Part shown: one piece after another, positions 47,386-55,623 of the stretch
Layout: every line of letters begins with the position of its first letter
How positions within the stretch are numbered: position 1 is the first letter of the stretch
DNA from: CBDBJQ01 sp965206405
GTDB lineage: Bacteria; Pseudomonadota; Alphaproteobacteria; UBA8366
Reading direction: 5' to 3'
Assembly (NCBI GenBank): GCA_965206405.1
Contig: CBDBJQ010000004.1
Span: forward strand, 1-64,000
DNA: 64,000 nucleotides
The notes under the pieces: generated by a model
Databases searched by the model: none
The model's input: only the letters and a program-made list of their open reading frames with translations
Told to the model about the DNA's origin: nothing
Position numbers and translations under genes: made by a program

Positions 47386-47679
47386 CTATGCCGCAACTGA
47401 AGCGGCACCATCCGACGTTTCCTCAAGGTTGAAGTAGAGGTTTTGAGTGGCCGCCTTGAAGCCGGGCGGCTTGCGCGGCGCAAGGCAGCGCACCGAAGCC
47501 GAGCAGCCTTCCCCATGCGCAAGCGCGATCTCTGTCACCTGCGCGATCAGGTCCGCCATCCCCGCCGCTCTGATCTGATGTTCGGGATAGTCCCCCATCA
47601 TCACGAAGCTGGTCACAACGAACCCGCCGTCCTTTTGCGCCGGATAGAGCGTGATCCTGTAGTCAATCGATTTTGCCAT
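47386..47679 (-). CDS. hypothetical protein of the accessory block
   Basis: 97 residues, start chosen by GAGGAGA 7 nt upstream. It starts with the beta-rich SIDYRITLYPAQKDGGFVVT, then a helix (MADLIAQVTEIALAHGEG) and a C-terminal strand with two Cys-free turns. The first half is reminiscent of HicB-like or other small beta-alpha antitoxin folds, but no DNA-binding or partner gene is seen, so function is left open. Confidence 0.6.
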   Translation of the reverse strand: MAKSIDYRITLYPAQKDGGFVVTSFVMMGDYPEHQIRAAGMADLIAQVTEIALAHGEGCSASVRCLAPRKPPGFKAATQNLYFNLEETSDGAASVAA

Positions 47680-47803
47680 CGTACTTCTCCTCGACGGGCG
47701 GGACCGAAATGTCGGCCCCTGGAAACCCGTCACCAGGAAAAGGACCGTTCCCGCACTTGAGAACGATCCAATTGCAAAAAAAGGAGAGGCCGAAACTGCG
47801 GCG

Positions 47804-48145
47804 CTATACGGGGTCGGCCACGCTGTCTGCGCCTGCTTCGTGAACAACACGCGGCCAGTTGCGGATCCCTGAATCGACGTCCTGATGAAACTCGCGCAGG
47901 TCATAAAGGGGACCAAACCGTGCCTGAAAGGCCTGGATAAACGTCGGCGCATCGCAGTCCTCCTCGAGCGCCAGAACCCCGTCAGCGCGCTGGTAACTGA
48001 ATGTCGATATATCCGTGAGTCTCAGCCCGACGGCCTCAAGCCATGCCGGAGAGACGATCAGCCAGCCATGGCCCGGGTCTGACAGCATCGCAAATGTGGT
48101 TTTAGGCATCGGCATGGCACAGCCAGTGATAACGTGTGTGGTCAT
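47804..48145 (-). CDS. hypothetical protein of the accessory block
   Basis: 113 residues from ATG 48145; MEKIM at 48160 is an alternative start. It is a soluble acidic sequence (GWLIVSPAWLEAVGLRLTDI...ALEEDCDAPTFIQAFQARFG) with no membrane segment or clear motif. Minus-strand, in line with the surrounding small genes, each with its own ribosome-binding site and ~85-125-nt gaps. Confidence 0.55.
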   Translation of the reverse strand: MTTHVITGCAMPMPKTTFAMLSDPGHGWLIVSPAWLEAVGLRLTDISTFSYQRADGVLALEEDCDAPTFIQAFQARFGPLYDLREFHQDVDSGIRNWPRVVHEAGADSVADPV

Positions 48146-48229
48146 GATCTTTTCCATTCTTTTTTGAGTGTGTGAGACGGACTGCCCGCGCGTCAGAAAC
48201 CTTTCGCCGCGCGCAGCCAATGATTGGGA

Positions 48230-48643
48230 TTACGCGACGGCGTGAATCTCCATGGTGCCGCGCAGGAGCGCCACGAGGGCCACAAGGCGATCACCGCGTT
48301 CCAGAAACCCGTGGATCGTTTCGGCATTCTGTTCCACGCGCTCGCGCACCAGCCGGAGCTGTTTGGCGCTGTAACGCTCCAGCGGCACGACCAGAAGATA
48401 GCCGTCACCCTTCCCTCTCTTGGGCTTGTAAACAAGCCCTGCCGAGGCAGCGGGTCCGGATGTCCATCGCCGCGTCCCGGACCCTTCGGCCTCTTCAAAG
48501 CAGTGGGACGCAAAATAGATGCCCTTGGGTTTGGGCGCGCCATTCCAGTAGTTGTGGCCTCCAGCGTCGTAATAGACCTGCAACTCGCGGCAGCGCAGCG
48601 CGTCCAGCCGCTTCATATGGACGGTTTTGTCTGGTTTGGACAT
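48230..48643 (-). CDS. hypothetical protein of the accessory block
   Basis: 137 residues with GAAAGGA 9 nt upstream of the ATG. The N-terminus (RCRELQVYYDAGGHNYWNG) suggests a small globular domain with many aromatic residues, and the C-terminal third is helical (QLRLVRERVEQNAETIHGFL). I do not recognise the family. It sits between the small gene at 47804 and a DUF736 gene. Confidence 0.6.
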   Translation of the reverse strand: MSKPDKTVHMKRLDALRCRELQVYYDAGGHNYWNGAPKPKGIYFASHCFEEAEGSGTRRWTSGPAASAGLVYKPKRGKGDGYLLVVPLERYSAKQLRLVRERVEQNAETIHGFLERGDRLVALVALLRGTMEIHAVA

Positions 48644-48757
48644 TGTGACATTCCTTTCACTCAACAATCCCCCATCGGGATCGCCCGGAAAGAAAGCGCC
48701 CACGCCATTTCGGGCGGGACGCTTCCGGTCAGTATGTCGAATGTGGATCCTGCCCGA

Positions 48758-49093
48758 TCAGGCCGCGAGCGCCGTCACCATCGGGATGATGCGCCAGACG
48801 CCCGCCTCGGCTTCGTCATCGCGCACCGCATTCACCCGCACTGCGGCCTGACCCGGCAGATTGAAGGCCAGCGAATAATACGCGTTGCCCGCGCGACTGG
48901 TGGCCATCCAGCCCGATCCGATGCGCAGGCTGCGACCCCGTGGCGAGCGCGCCTCGATCACATAATCAGGATGGTTGTCCTTCGCCTTGAACGCGTTTGG
49001 CAACATGGTGAAGGCAAAGTCGAAGTCCAGCGACGCGATCTCGCCGGTAAACGCATCGTCGGCATCCATCTTCGTCAGGGTTCCGGTATACAT
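48758..49093 (-). CDS. DUF736 family protein
   Basis: 111 residues. The family pattern is visible: an initial YTGTLTKMDADDAFTGEIAS, the central KAKDNHPDYVIEARSPRG, the strand pair SGWMATSRAGNAYYSLAFNL and a terminal V.A....E. DUF736 genes are nearly universal on alphaproteobacterial conjugative elements beside ArdC and DUF2493; function unknown. AAAAGGAG is 8 nt upstream. Confidence 0.8.
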   Translation of the reverse strand: MYTGTLTKMDADDAFTGEIASLDFDFAFTMLPNAFKAKDNHPDYVIEARSPRGRSLRIGSGWMATSRAGNAYYSLAFNLPGQAAVRVNAVRDDEAEAGVWRIIPMVTALAA

Positions 49094-49239
49094 AGTGATC
49101 TCCTTTTCGATCAGGGTTTGTGATCAGAACCAGCCGTTGCGGCCAATCCTGTTTTCTGCCCCCGTCCGGGGACAAAAATTCAAAAAGCCCTCTTTTTCTT
49201 TGTTTGAAGCCTTCCTACAGGTCCGACGCCCCCTATGGG

Positions 49240-50184
49240 TCACGCCGCTTCTGCCCCCATCCCCTGCCCCGCATCGGCCGGTGCGCGCCCGTCCGGCTCA
49301 CCGGCGGTCTCGAACATCCAGTCGGCCGCCGCCTGCGCCGTGCTCGCGGCCTTGACGATGGCGCGGTGGTCCGCCTTGAGGGCCGCGATCCAGGACGCCA
49401 GATAGGCCGCGTTCTGATCGAAGGCGGGCTTTACACCGAGCCGGGCGCAGACCATGGCGCTTGAGAGATCGGCGTAAATCTCTTCCCGCGCGTATCGCTG
49501 CGTCCTGGTCTTGCCTGCAAAGTCGAGATCAAGGCGTTTTGGGGCCGCAACCGCGTGGGCGACCTCATGCGCCAGGGTATGAATGTATCCATGCTGGCTT
49601 TCGAACGTGCAAACCGGCGGCATGTTGATCCGGTCCTCAGCCGGCAGGTAATAGGCCCGTGGGTCCGGACCATGGGTGATCGGAATGCCCATGGACCCAA
49701 ACCAGCGCGCCAGCACCGGATCTGCATCTGTCCCGAAATCACGCGGCGGCTCCGGCGTGTCGTACCAATGCGCCTCCAGACCGTCGATCTGTTCCACATT
49801 GAACACGCGGTAGGCGCGGGCATAGGCGATATGGCGCTCTTCCTCATGCGCATCGGTGATCGGATCGGGCGCGCCCTCCTTGCGCATCCGGCCAAACTTG
49901 ACGACGGTTGAGGATTTTTCCCCCTTGCGCACCTGCCCGCCAATCTCGCGCGATTGCCGATAAGTCATCCAGGTGGTCGCGGTGTACCCCCGCGCGAGGG
50001 CCGCGCACCAGAGCATCACGACATTGACGCCCTGATACGCCTCACCCGTTACCCGACGCGGCAGGGCCAGATGGACACCTCCGCTCCAGGGTTGGTGCCA
50101 GGGCACCGTCCCCGCCTCCAATTGAGCAAGGATCGTGTCGGTGACGTGCTGATAGATATTGAACTTCGCCGTTGCCTTTGCCAT
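49240..50184 (-). CDS. ardC: ArdC-type antirestriction protein
   Basis: 314 residues, start set by AGGAGG 7 nt upstream. The N-terminal ssDNA-binding domain (FNIYQHVTDTILAQLEAGTVPWHQPW...YQGVNVVMLW...TWMTYRQSREIGGQVRKGEK) and the C-terminal zincin-like domain with HEVAH (near 206) and EEIYADLSSAM are both complete. ArdC of pSa protects single-stranded incoming DNA. Its role here would be early protection of the transferred strand in a new host. Confidence 0.9.
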   Translation of the reverse strand: MAKATAKFNIYQHVTDTILAQLEAGTVPWHQPWSGGVHLALPRRVTGEAYQGVNVVMLWCAALARGYTATTWMTYRQSREIGGQVRKGEKSSTVVKFGRMRKEGAPDPITDAHEEERHIAYARAYRVFNVEQIDGLEAHWYDTPEPPRDFGTDADPVLARWFGSMGIPITHGPDPRAYYLPAEDRINMPPVCTFESQHGYIHTLAHEVAHAVAAPKRLDLDFAGKTRTQRYAREEIYADLSSAMVCARLGVKPAFDQNAAYLASWIAALKADHRAIVKAASTAQAAADWMFETAGEPDGRAPADAGQGMGAEAA

Positions 50185-50275
50185 CTTGGCCTCCTGAATT
50201 CGGTTGAAAAACATGAATGTCAGAAAGCTTTCTTTCTCCTCTGAATGCGCAGCAGCGAGGCAGGAACATCAGACG

Positions 50276-50491
50276 ATGAAACACGGCACGTTACTCTCCA
50301 CGATTTCCAGCAAGACCCTGGTGATATCCTGCCGGGATTGCGGCCATGAGGCCCCCTTGCCGGTTCAAAACCTCATCGAGCAGCTCGGCCACGCTGCGGC
50401 GATCAAGGATGTGCTGGCCAGACTCAAATGCCGAAAATGCCGCTGCCGCAGGCCCGGTGAGGTGCGCCTTGAACAGGGCGGGACACAATGA
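50276..50491 (+). CDS. small zinc-ribbon-like protein, first of a pair
   Basis: 71 residues with a four-Cys ribbon: CRDCGHEAPLPV near 19-30 and CRKCRC near 51-56. It is divergent from ardC and ends with an ATGA overlap to the next frame. The module (CRxCGHxAxLPVxxLxxQLG..A....L.ARLKCRKC) is repeated in the following gene. A possible nucleic-acid-binding protein; family not named. Confidence 0.65.
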   Translation: MKHGTLLSTISSKTLVISCRDCGHEAPLPVQNLIEQLGHAAAIKDVLARLKCRKCRCRRPGEVRLEQGGTQ

Positions 50492-50579
50492 CACCGGAAT
50501 CGCCCCTGAAAACGCTGCCCGGCAGAGATCTGCGCCTTCAAGCGTTTCCCGGCTCAATTGAAACAGAAAGCGCTGCCTC

Positions 50580-50813
50580 TTGCTTGCGCAAGAACGCGCT
50601 TTCCGATGCACAAAAATACTTGAATCCGCGAAACGCTATAAGTGCCGCAGGTGCGGACATGCCGCATCCCTGCCCATCCACGATCTGACCAGTCAGCTCG
50701 GCATCGCCGCCACGCTCGGTGACTTGCAGGCCAGAATACGCTGCCGGAGCTGCGGGGAAGGCGATCCTGCCGTCGTCGTCGTCCGCGCAGGCACCGGGTG
50801 GCGCGGGCGATGA
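50580..50813 (+). CDS. small zinc-ribbon-like protein, second of the pair (frame uncertain)
   Basis: 77 codons from a TTG. The core KCRRCGHAASLPIHDLTSQLG through RIRCRSCGEGD is a clear paralogue of the preceding gene. The ATG that overlaps the first gene (50488) lies in another frame and ends at 50688, so either the true start is the TTG or a frameshift has split the gene. Codons before the ribbon look arbitrary. Confidence 0.5.
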   Translation: MLAQERAFRCTKILESAKRYKCRRCGHAASLPIHDLTSQLGIAATLGDLQARIRCRSCGEGDPAVVVVRAGTGWRGR

Positions 50814-50834
50814 AATTGCTGGAGAAAGAAGAGG
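50812..50834 (+). repeat. dispersed repeat variant between zinc-ribbon and helicase genes
   Basis: GAAATTGCTGGAGAAAGAAG overlaps the last codon of the zinc-ribbon gene; the core has one change (GG for GA). Confidence 0.45.
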
Positions 50835-50872
50835 CTGACCGCCCGTGCGCGGTGCAGGGCGGTCATGGCGCT

Positions 50873-53800
50873 TTATTCCTCAGCAACCGGCCTGACAGAC
50901 GCGGCAGTGGATCCGGCTGAGTGACCCACGATCGCCGTCACGATCCGCAGCGCAACTTCCGCCTCCATCGGCAGAAACAGCCGCAGCTGATACTGGTGGA
51001 TTTCGGTAAAGCAGCCCAGAGACTTCAGCCAGGCAAGATCGGATGTCTCCGCGCCGGTCAGTTCCAGGCGCCAGTGCCCGGCCACCCGGCGCCGTTTCAG
51101 GCTGAGGCCCGCGCCCGGATCGACGGCCCGGTCCGTGTCCGTCACCACCGCGAGCAGCTCGGATGGCGTCGCCGCCGCCAGATCCATGAACCGCCCGCGC
51201 AAGGTTGCCGCCTGATCGTCCGTCAGCGCCCGACCCAGCAGCGCCGGACCTGTTTCCGGCTGCGCCCGGTAAATCCGCGTGTTCTGGCCGGGAATGGATT
51301 TCCAGATCGGCAGGATCAGCCCGGTCAGCAAATGCAGCTCCGTCACCTCCATCTTCGGCAGATCAGCCACCTGCGCGTCCCAGAGCCTGCGGAATGGCGT
51401 GGCATCCACCGCCTCCCAGTTGGAGCGCGCAAACCGCGCCTCGGTGATGAAACTGCCGCTCTCTCGGGCATGTAAACATGCCCTGCCGCGCCAGTGCCAG
51501 TCCGGGCGGATGATGCGCCGCTCAAAGCTAACATCGCCATTCTCCTCATAGACCTCGCGCGGGCGCGGGCTGATCAGCGCCACCGCACCGCTGGCCGTAT
51601 TCCGCATCGGCGTGAGCGACGGATATTCCGCAAGCACCGCCTCAGCGCCGGGATAGGACCGGTGTTGCTCCACCTTCAACGGCACCAGCGATGTGACCGC
51701 CCCGGTGCTCGCACAACGCCGCAACTCCTGAGCCGCGCCCGCCGTGATCCGGTCCCCGCGCAGGGTCTCAAGCCCGACATCCAGCCGGCCCGCTGCCACG
51801 GCGCGCTCCGTCGCCAGATCGATCTTCTCCATCAGCGCCGCGAAGAGCCTGTTCTGCATCGCGATCGGCAAGGCCAGCACGCGATTGAGAAACCGCTGGA
51901 TTGGCGGTAATTCTTCCAGCATCTGCCCCTCCCGATTGACCAGCTTCAGCCCGGTCCAGTCGCAGAAGACCTCGAGCGATATCGTGTCGGCGGACCCCGC
52001 GCTCGGGGTGGTCCCTGCGGTCAGGGCCTCGCCGCGCACAAGATCGCCGTAAAGGCTCCTGAGGCAGGCCCGCGCGATCGGGCTTTCCAGATTGTCACTG
52101 GCCCGAAACATCCCCTGGCTCGCGGTCTCGCGCTGGCCCTTGGTCAAAGCCCCCAACGTGTCGAGACGGCGCGCGATCGTAGAGGTAAATCGTTTTTCGC
52201 CATGCACATCCGAGGTACAGACCCGGAAGAACGGCGCGTTGACCTGCGCCGCGCGGTGCGTGCGCCCCAGGCCCTGTATTGCCGCATCCGCCCGCCAGCC
52301 CGGCTCCAGCAGGTAATGCCGCCGCCGCTTCTGGTTCTGCGCAGCTCCCGCCGCATGGTAGGACCGGCCCGTCCCGCCCGCGTCCGAGAAGATCAGGATC
52401 GATTTGCTGCCCTCCATGAAGGCCGATGTTTCCGCCGCATTCGCCGAAGCGGACCGCCGCTCGATGCGCAAGGCACCGGCCTGAACGCAGGCAGCGGAGT
52501 GGCCGTCGACACCGGAGTGCCCGTTGGCACCGGTATCGTCTTTCAGGGGCCGCACACTGCGCCCGGTCACCTCCGCGACCGCGTCCGGCCCGAAGGCCCA
52601 GACGATCTGATCGAGCGCCGAGGGCACGCCCGCCAGCAGCATGATTTCTTCCAGCGCTGCCTGGCGCAGCGCCTCGGCCTCGCGCGAGATCACCAGATGC
52701 CCATGCGCATCGCGCAAGGGTTCCGACAGCACCGTGCCGTCCTCCTGCTCGACCAGCACCTGCTGGGTGACGGGAAAGGCGCGTTCCAGATACGTGACGA
52801 CATATTCTCTGGGCGTCAGCGCCCCTTCCGTCAGTTCATCCTCCGGCCCCAGCGTTTCCAGACGGCGTTTCAAAAGCGCCTCACCGGTCGACACGATCTG
52901 CACCACCGGCGCCCAGCCCTCGGCGATATCCCGACGCATCGCCTCGATCACGGTCGCGCACTTCAGGCCCTGAAGCAGATGGTTGAACAGGCGCTGCTTG
53001 GTGCTTTCAAACGCCGAGATCGCCGCAGACCGTGCAGCCCCCGCCGCCTTGGCCGCATTCTCGCCCCCGCCGGCGCTGATCCCCGTGGCCTCCAGCGCGG
53101 CGTGCAGGTTCTGGTGTATCACTTTGAACGCCGACGCATAGGTGTCATAGAGCGCCACCTGATCGGACGTAAGCTGATGCTCAAGGATGTCGTAGTCTAC
53201 GCCCTCGAATGACAGCGCACGCGCGGTATAGAGGCCGAGCGCTTTCAGATCACGGGCCACGACCTCCATCGCCGCGACGCCGCCCGCCTCCATGCGGGTG
53301 ACAAAATCATCGCGCGAGGCAAAGGCATAGTCCGGTCCCGCCCCCCAGAGGCCGAGCCGCGTGGCATAGGCCAGATTGGCGACCTCCGTGGCCCCGGTCG
53401 CCGAGACATAGAGGCAGCGCGCACGCGGCAGCGCGTTTTGCAGCCGCAATCCCGCCAGACCCTGTTGCGAAGGGGACTTGGTGCCCCGGTTTGCTGTGCC
53501 ACCACCAGCGTTCTGCATGGCGTGGGCCTCGTCAAAGCCGATCACCCCGTCAAAATCGGTCCCGAGCCAGTCGAGGATCTGGTCGAGACGCCGCGCGCCG
53601 GACTGGCTGACCGCGCGCAAGGTCGCGTAGGTCACAAACAGGATCCCGCTGGCAAGATTGATCGCCTCATCGGGCTTCCATTTCGACAACGCGTGGATAT
53701 CCGTGCGCGCGCCGCCAAGATCGCTCCAATCGCGTATGGAATCTTCGATCAATGTGGAACTTTTGGAAAGCCAGATCGCTTTGCGCCGGCCCTGAAGCCA

Positions 53801-55402
53801 GCCCGCCAGGATGAGACCGGCCACCTGACGGCCCTTGCCGCAGCCGGTGCCATCGCCCAGAAAATAGCCCCGGCGATAGGCTTGCGCGTCGTCATCCACT
53901 GCCTCGGCAGGGCTTTCTCGAAAGCCTGAGAGATGGGCGTCCTTGCGCACAAGATGTCCTTTCTCGTCCATGCAGAACCGCCCCGGCAGATCGGAGCCAA
54001 ACGCCGTCTCCGCCATCAGGATGGTCTCCAGCTGCGCCTCCGACAGCGCGCCGGTCTTGACAATCCGGCCCGGCAGCCTGATCGGCATCCCACCCGGTTG
54101 CGGCGGATGCACCGACCCCATGGCCAGGCTCTCAACCAGTGGCGAGGGATGGGACACGGCCCCGGCAATCGTCAGGCGCTGTGGTGCATAGCTCGCATAG
54201 ATATCCGATATCGGCAGGTTCACACGTGGCACCTCCAGCAGATCCACCTCCAGCGGCACGATGCTGTTTCGCGCTTTCGTATCGGCACCGGGCAGCAGCA
54301 TTGTCGCCCCGTTGCGTTTCGCGGATCTCCGGGCAGCGGGCGTGGCGGCAGACTTTGCATCGTCGGGCGCCACGCGCGGGCCGCTTTGCTTGCGCCCAAA
54401 TTGCTGAGAAGAAGAAAGGGGAAGGCGGGGTGGGCAGTGCGTATCAAGGATGGACAGCGCGGCGGCGAGGTCCGGGCAGAGGTGGTCCGGACAGTGCGGA
54501 ACAGGCGTGTTCGCCACCGCGACCGGATCGGGTCCGTGCCTGTCGAGCACCAGCAGGTCGGTGGGAACGCTGGTCCCCATCCTGGCAAACGCCCGGCGCG
54601 GCAAATGCAGTCGCAGCACCGGCGTCGCCATCGCGCAGATCCGCGCCCAAAGGCCCGCATCGCCCCTCACCGACACCGAGGGCGGTACAATCGCCACCAG
54701 CCGACCGCCGGGGCGCAGGGATTTCAGCGCCGACAGCACATGGCGCTGCGCAATTGTTGGATCATTACGCGTCACACTGGACGCAAAGGGCGGGTTCATC
54801 AGCACCACCGATGGCGCGCGCCTGAACCTGGCCAGATCGTCTATGAACTCCGCGTCATGCCCCGTGACAGCCACACCGGTTGTCGCCGCAAGCAGCGCCC
54901 GGCGGGTGCCATCGATCTCGTTCAGAACGAGGTCCGCACCGAGCATGCGCGCCATGACCGCCAGCGCGCCCGTACCCGCCGATGGCTCCAGCACCAGATC
55001 GGACGTCGTGATCCGTGCCGCCTGCGCCACGATGAACGCCAGATCCAGCGGTGTGGAAAACTGCTGCAACTGCACCTGCCGCTCCGAGCGCCGGGTTTCC
55101 GTCGGCAGAGATGCCATCAGATCGCCCAGCTGCGCCAAGACCTGCTGCGGGGTGCCCGGTGTGATTTTGGCCCCCTGACCCGCCGCGACCTGCATCAGAT
55201 CAAAGGCCAGCCGCCAGTCCCAGACGCCGCTCGCATCGGTCCCGCCCAGATGGCGCGTCATCGCAGCACTCAGCGTTTGCGAGGTCAGAGCGGTTTTGGT
55301 GATCAGCGCCGCCAGCTCTGCCGTGATGGCTTTGATCTTATGGGGCGGCAGTGGCGCAGGGTTTGTGTTTGAGCCAGTTTCAAAACGTGGTTTCGTCAGC
55401 AT
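50873..55402 (-). CDS. methyltransferase plus SNF2/strawberry-notch-type helicase (DarB-like)
   Basis: 1509 residues, start set by GGAAGGA 10 nt upstream; the frame is open further upstream. An N6-adenine methyltransferase-like domain (ca. 90-330) has VLEPSAGTGALAVMARM and the NPPF catalytic motif. The helicase domain follows, with Walker A GDGTGCGKGRQVAG (ca. 520), DEAH in FDEAHAMQN (ca. 620), and C-terminal motifs FSDAGGTGRSYHA and IQGLGRTHRAAQ (ca. 1000-1050) with a strawberry-notch style end. Phage P1 DarB, an antirestriction protein, has the same combination. It may modify or protect DNA on entry. It carries one minisatellite and one dispersed repeat. Confidence 0.8.
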   Translation of the reverse strand: MLTKPRFETGSNTNPAPLPPHKIKAITAELAALITKTALTSQTLSAAMTRHLGGTDASGVWDWRLAFDLMQVAAGQGAKITPGTPQQVLAQLGDLMASLPTETRRSERQVQLQQFSTPLDLAFIVAQAARITTSDLVLEPSAGTGALAVMARMLGADLVLNEIDGTRRALLAATTGVAVTGHDAEFIDDLARFRRAPSVVLMNPPFASSVTRNDPTIAQRHVLSALKSLRPGGRLVAIVPPSVSVRGDAGLWARICAMATPVLRLHLPRRAFARMGTSVPTDLLVLDRHGPDPVAVANTPVPHCPDHLCPDLAAALSILDTHCPPRLPLSSSQQFGRKQSGPRVAPDDAKSAATPAARRSAKRNGATMLLPGADTKARNSIVPLEVDLLEVPRVNLPISDIYASYAPQRLTIAGAVSHPSPLVESLAMGSVHPPQPGGMPIRLPGRIVKTGALSEAQLETILMAETAFGSDLPGRFCMDEKGHLVRKDAHLSGFRESPAEAVDDDAQAYRRGYFLGDGTGCGKGRQVAGLILAGWLQGRRKAIWLSKSSTLIEDSIRDWSDLGGARTDIHALSKWKPDEAINLASGILFVTYATLRAVSQSGARRLDQILDWLGTDFDGVIGFDEAHAMQNAGGGTANRGTKSPSQQGLAGLRLQNALPRARCLYVSATGATEVANLAYATRLGLWGAGPDYAFASRDDFVTRMEAGGVAAMEVVARDLKALGLYTARALSFEGVDYDILEHQLTSDQVALYDTYASAFKVIHQNLHAALEATGISAGGGENAAKAAGAARSAAISAFESTKQRLFNHLLQGLKCATVIEAMRRDIAEGWAPVVQIVSTGEALLKRRLETLGPEDELTEGALTPREYVVTYLERAFPVTQQVLVEQEDGTVLSEPLRDAHGHLVISREAEALRQAALEEIMLLAGVPSALDQIVWAFGPDAVAEVTGRSVRPLKDDTGANGHSGVDGHSAACVQAGALRIERRSASANAAETSAFMEGSKSILIFSDAGGTGRSYHAAGAAQNQKRRRHYLLEPGWRADAAIQGLGRTHRAAQVNAPFFRVCTSDVHGEKRFTSTIARRLDTLGALTKGQRETASQGMFRASDNLESPIARACLRSLYGDLVRGEALTAGTTPSAGSADTISLEVFCDWTGLKLVNREGQMLEELPPIQRFLNRVLALPIAMQNRLFAALMEKIDLATERAVAAGRLDVGLETLRGDRITAGAAQELRRCASTGAVTSLVPLKVEQHRSYPGAEAVLAEYPSLTPMRNTASGAVALISPRPREVYEENGDVSFERRIIRPDWHWRGRACLHARESGSFITEARFARSNWEAVDATPFRRLWDAQVADLPKMEVTELHLLTGLILPIWKSIPGQNTRIYRAQPETGPALLGRALTDDQAATLRGRFMDLAAATPSELLAVVTDTDRAVDPGAGLSLKRRRVAGHWRLELTGAETSDLAWLKSLGCFTEIHQYQLRLFLPMEAEVALRIVTAIVGHSAGSTAASVRPVAEE
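52496..52531 (-). repeat. 18-nt minisatellite, subfamily B, in the helicase gene
   Basis: Two units, GGTGCCAACGGGCACTCC and GGTGTCGACGGCCACTCC, translated GANGHSGVDGHS between helicase segments. The first differs from the traB unit at 2 of 18 positions. Confidence 0.75.
54398..54420 (+). repeat. dispersed repeat variant in the helicase gene
   Basis: AAATTGCTGAGAAGAAGAAA, antisense to the gene, translated as SSSQQF in the linker after the methyltransferase domain. Confidence 0.5.
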
Positions 55403-55490
55403 CGGAATTTTCCTTCCATTGGTTAAATTCAATGGAAACAAAGTTTTGCCTTTACTTTTCACAGAGGGAAGGCTTGCCACTACAGGGGGC

Positions 55491-55511
55491 AGAATTGCTG
55501 AAGAAAAAGGA
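55491..55511 (+). repeat. dispersed TTGCTGAA repeat, intergenic
   Basis: AGAATTGCTGAAGAAAAAGG, a near-perfect copy in the leader region of the helicase gene, 90 nt upstream of its start, antisense to it. Confidence 0.8.
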
Positions 55512-55555
55512 ACCGGGAATGCTGCGAGGATTCTTGTGAAACCGAGACATTGTTG

Positions 55556-55595
55556 AAAAAGGAAAAACGGGGCATCCGATGTTCCAGATGCCCCG
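55556..55595 (-). terminator. rho-independent terminator of parB
   Basis: Minus strand CGGGGCATC / GATGCCCCG (9 bp, 10-nt loop) followed by TTTTTCCTTTTTC, 28 nt after the parB stop. Confidence 0.85.
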
Positions 55596-55623
55596 ACAGG
55601 AAGCGGTGTGACCCGCGTGTTAA

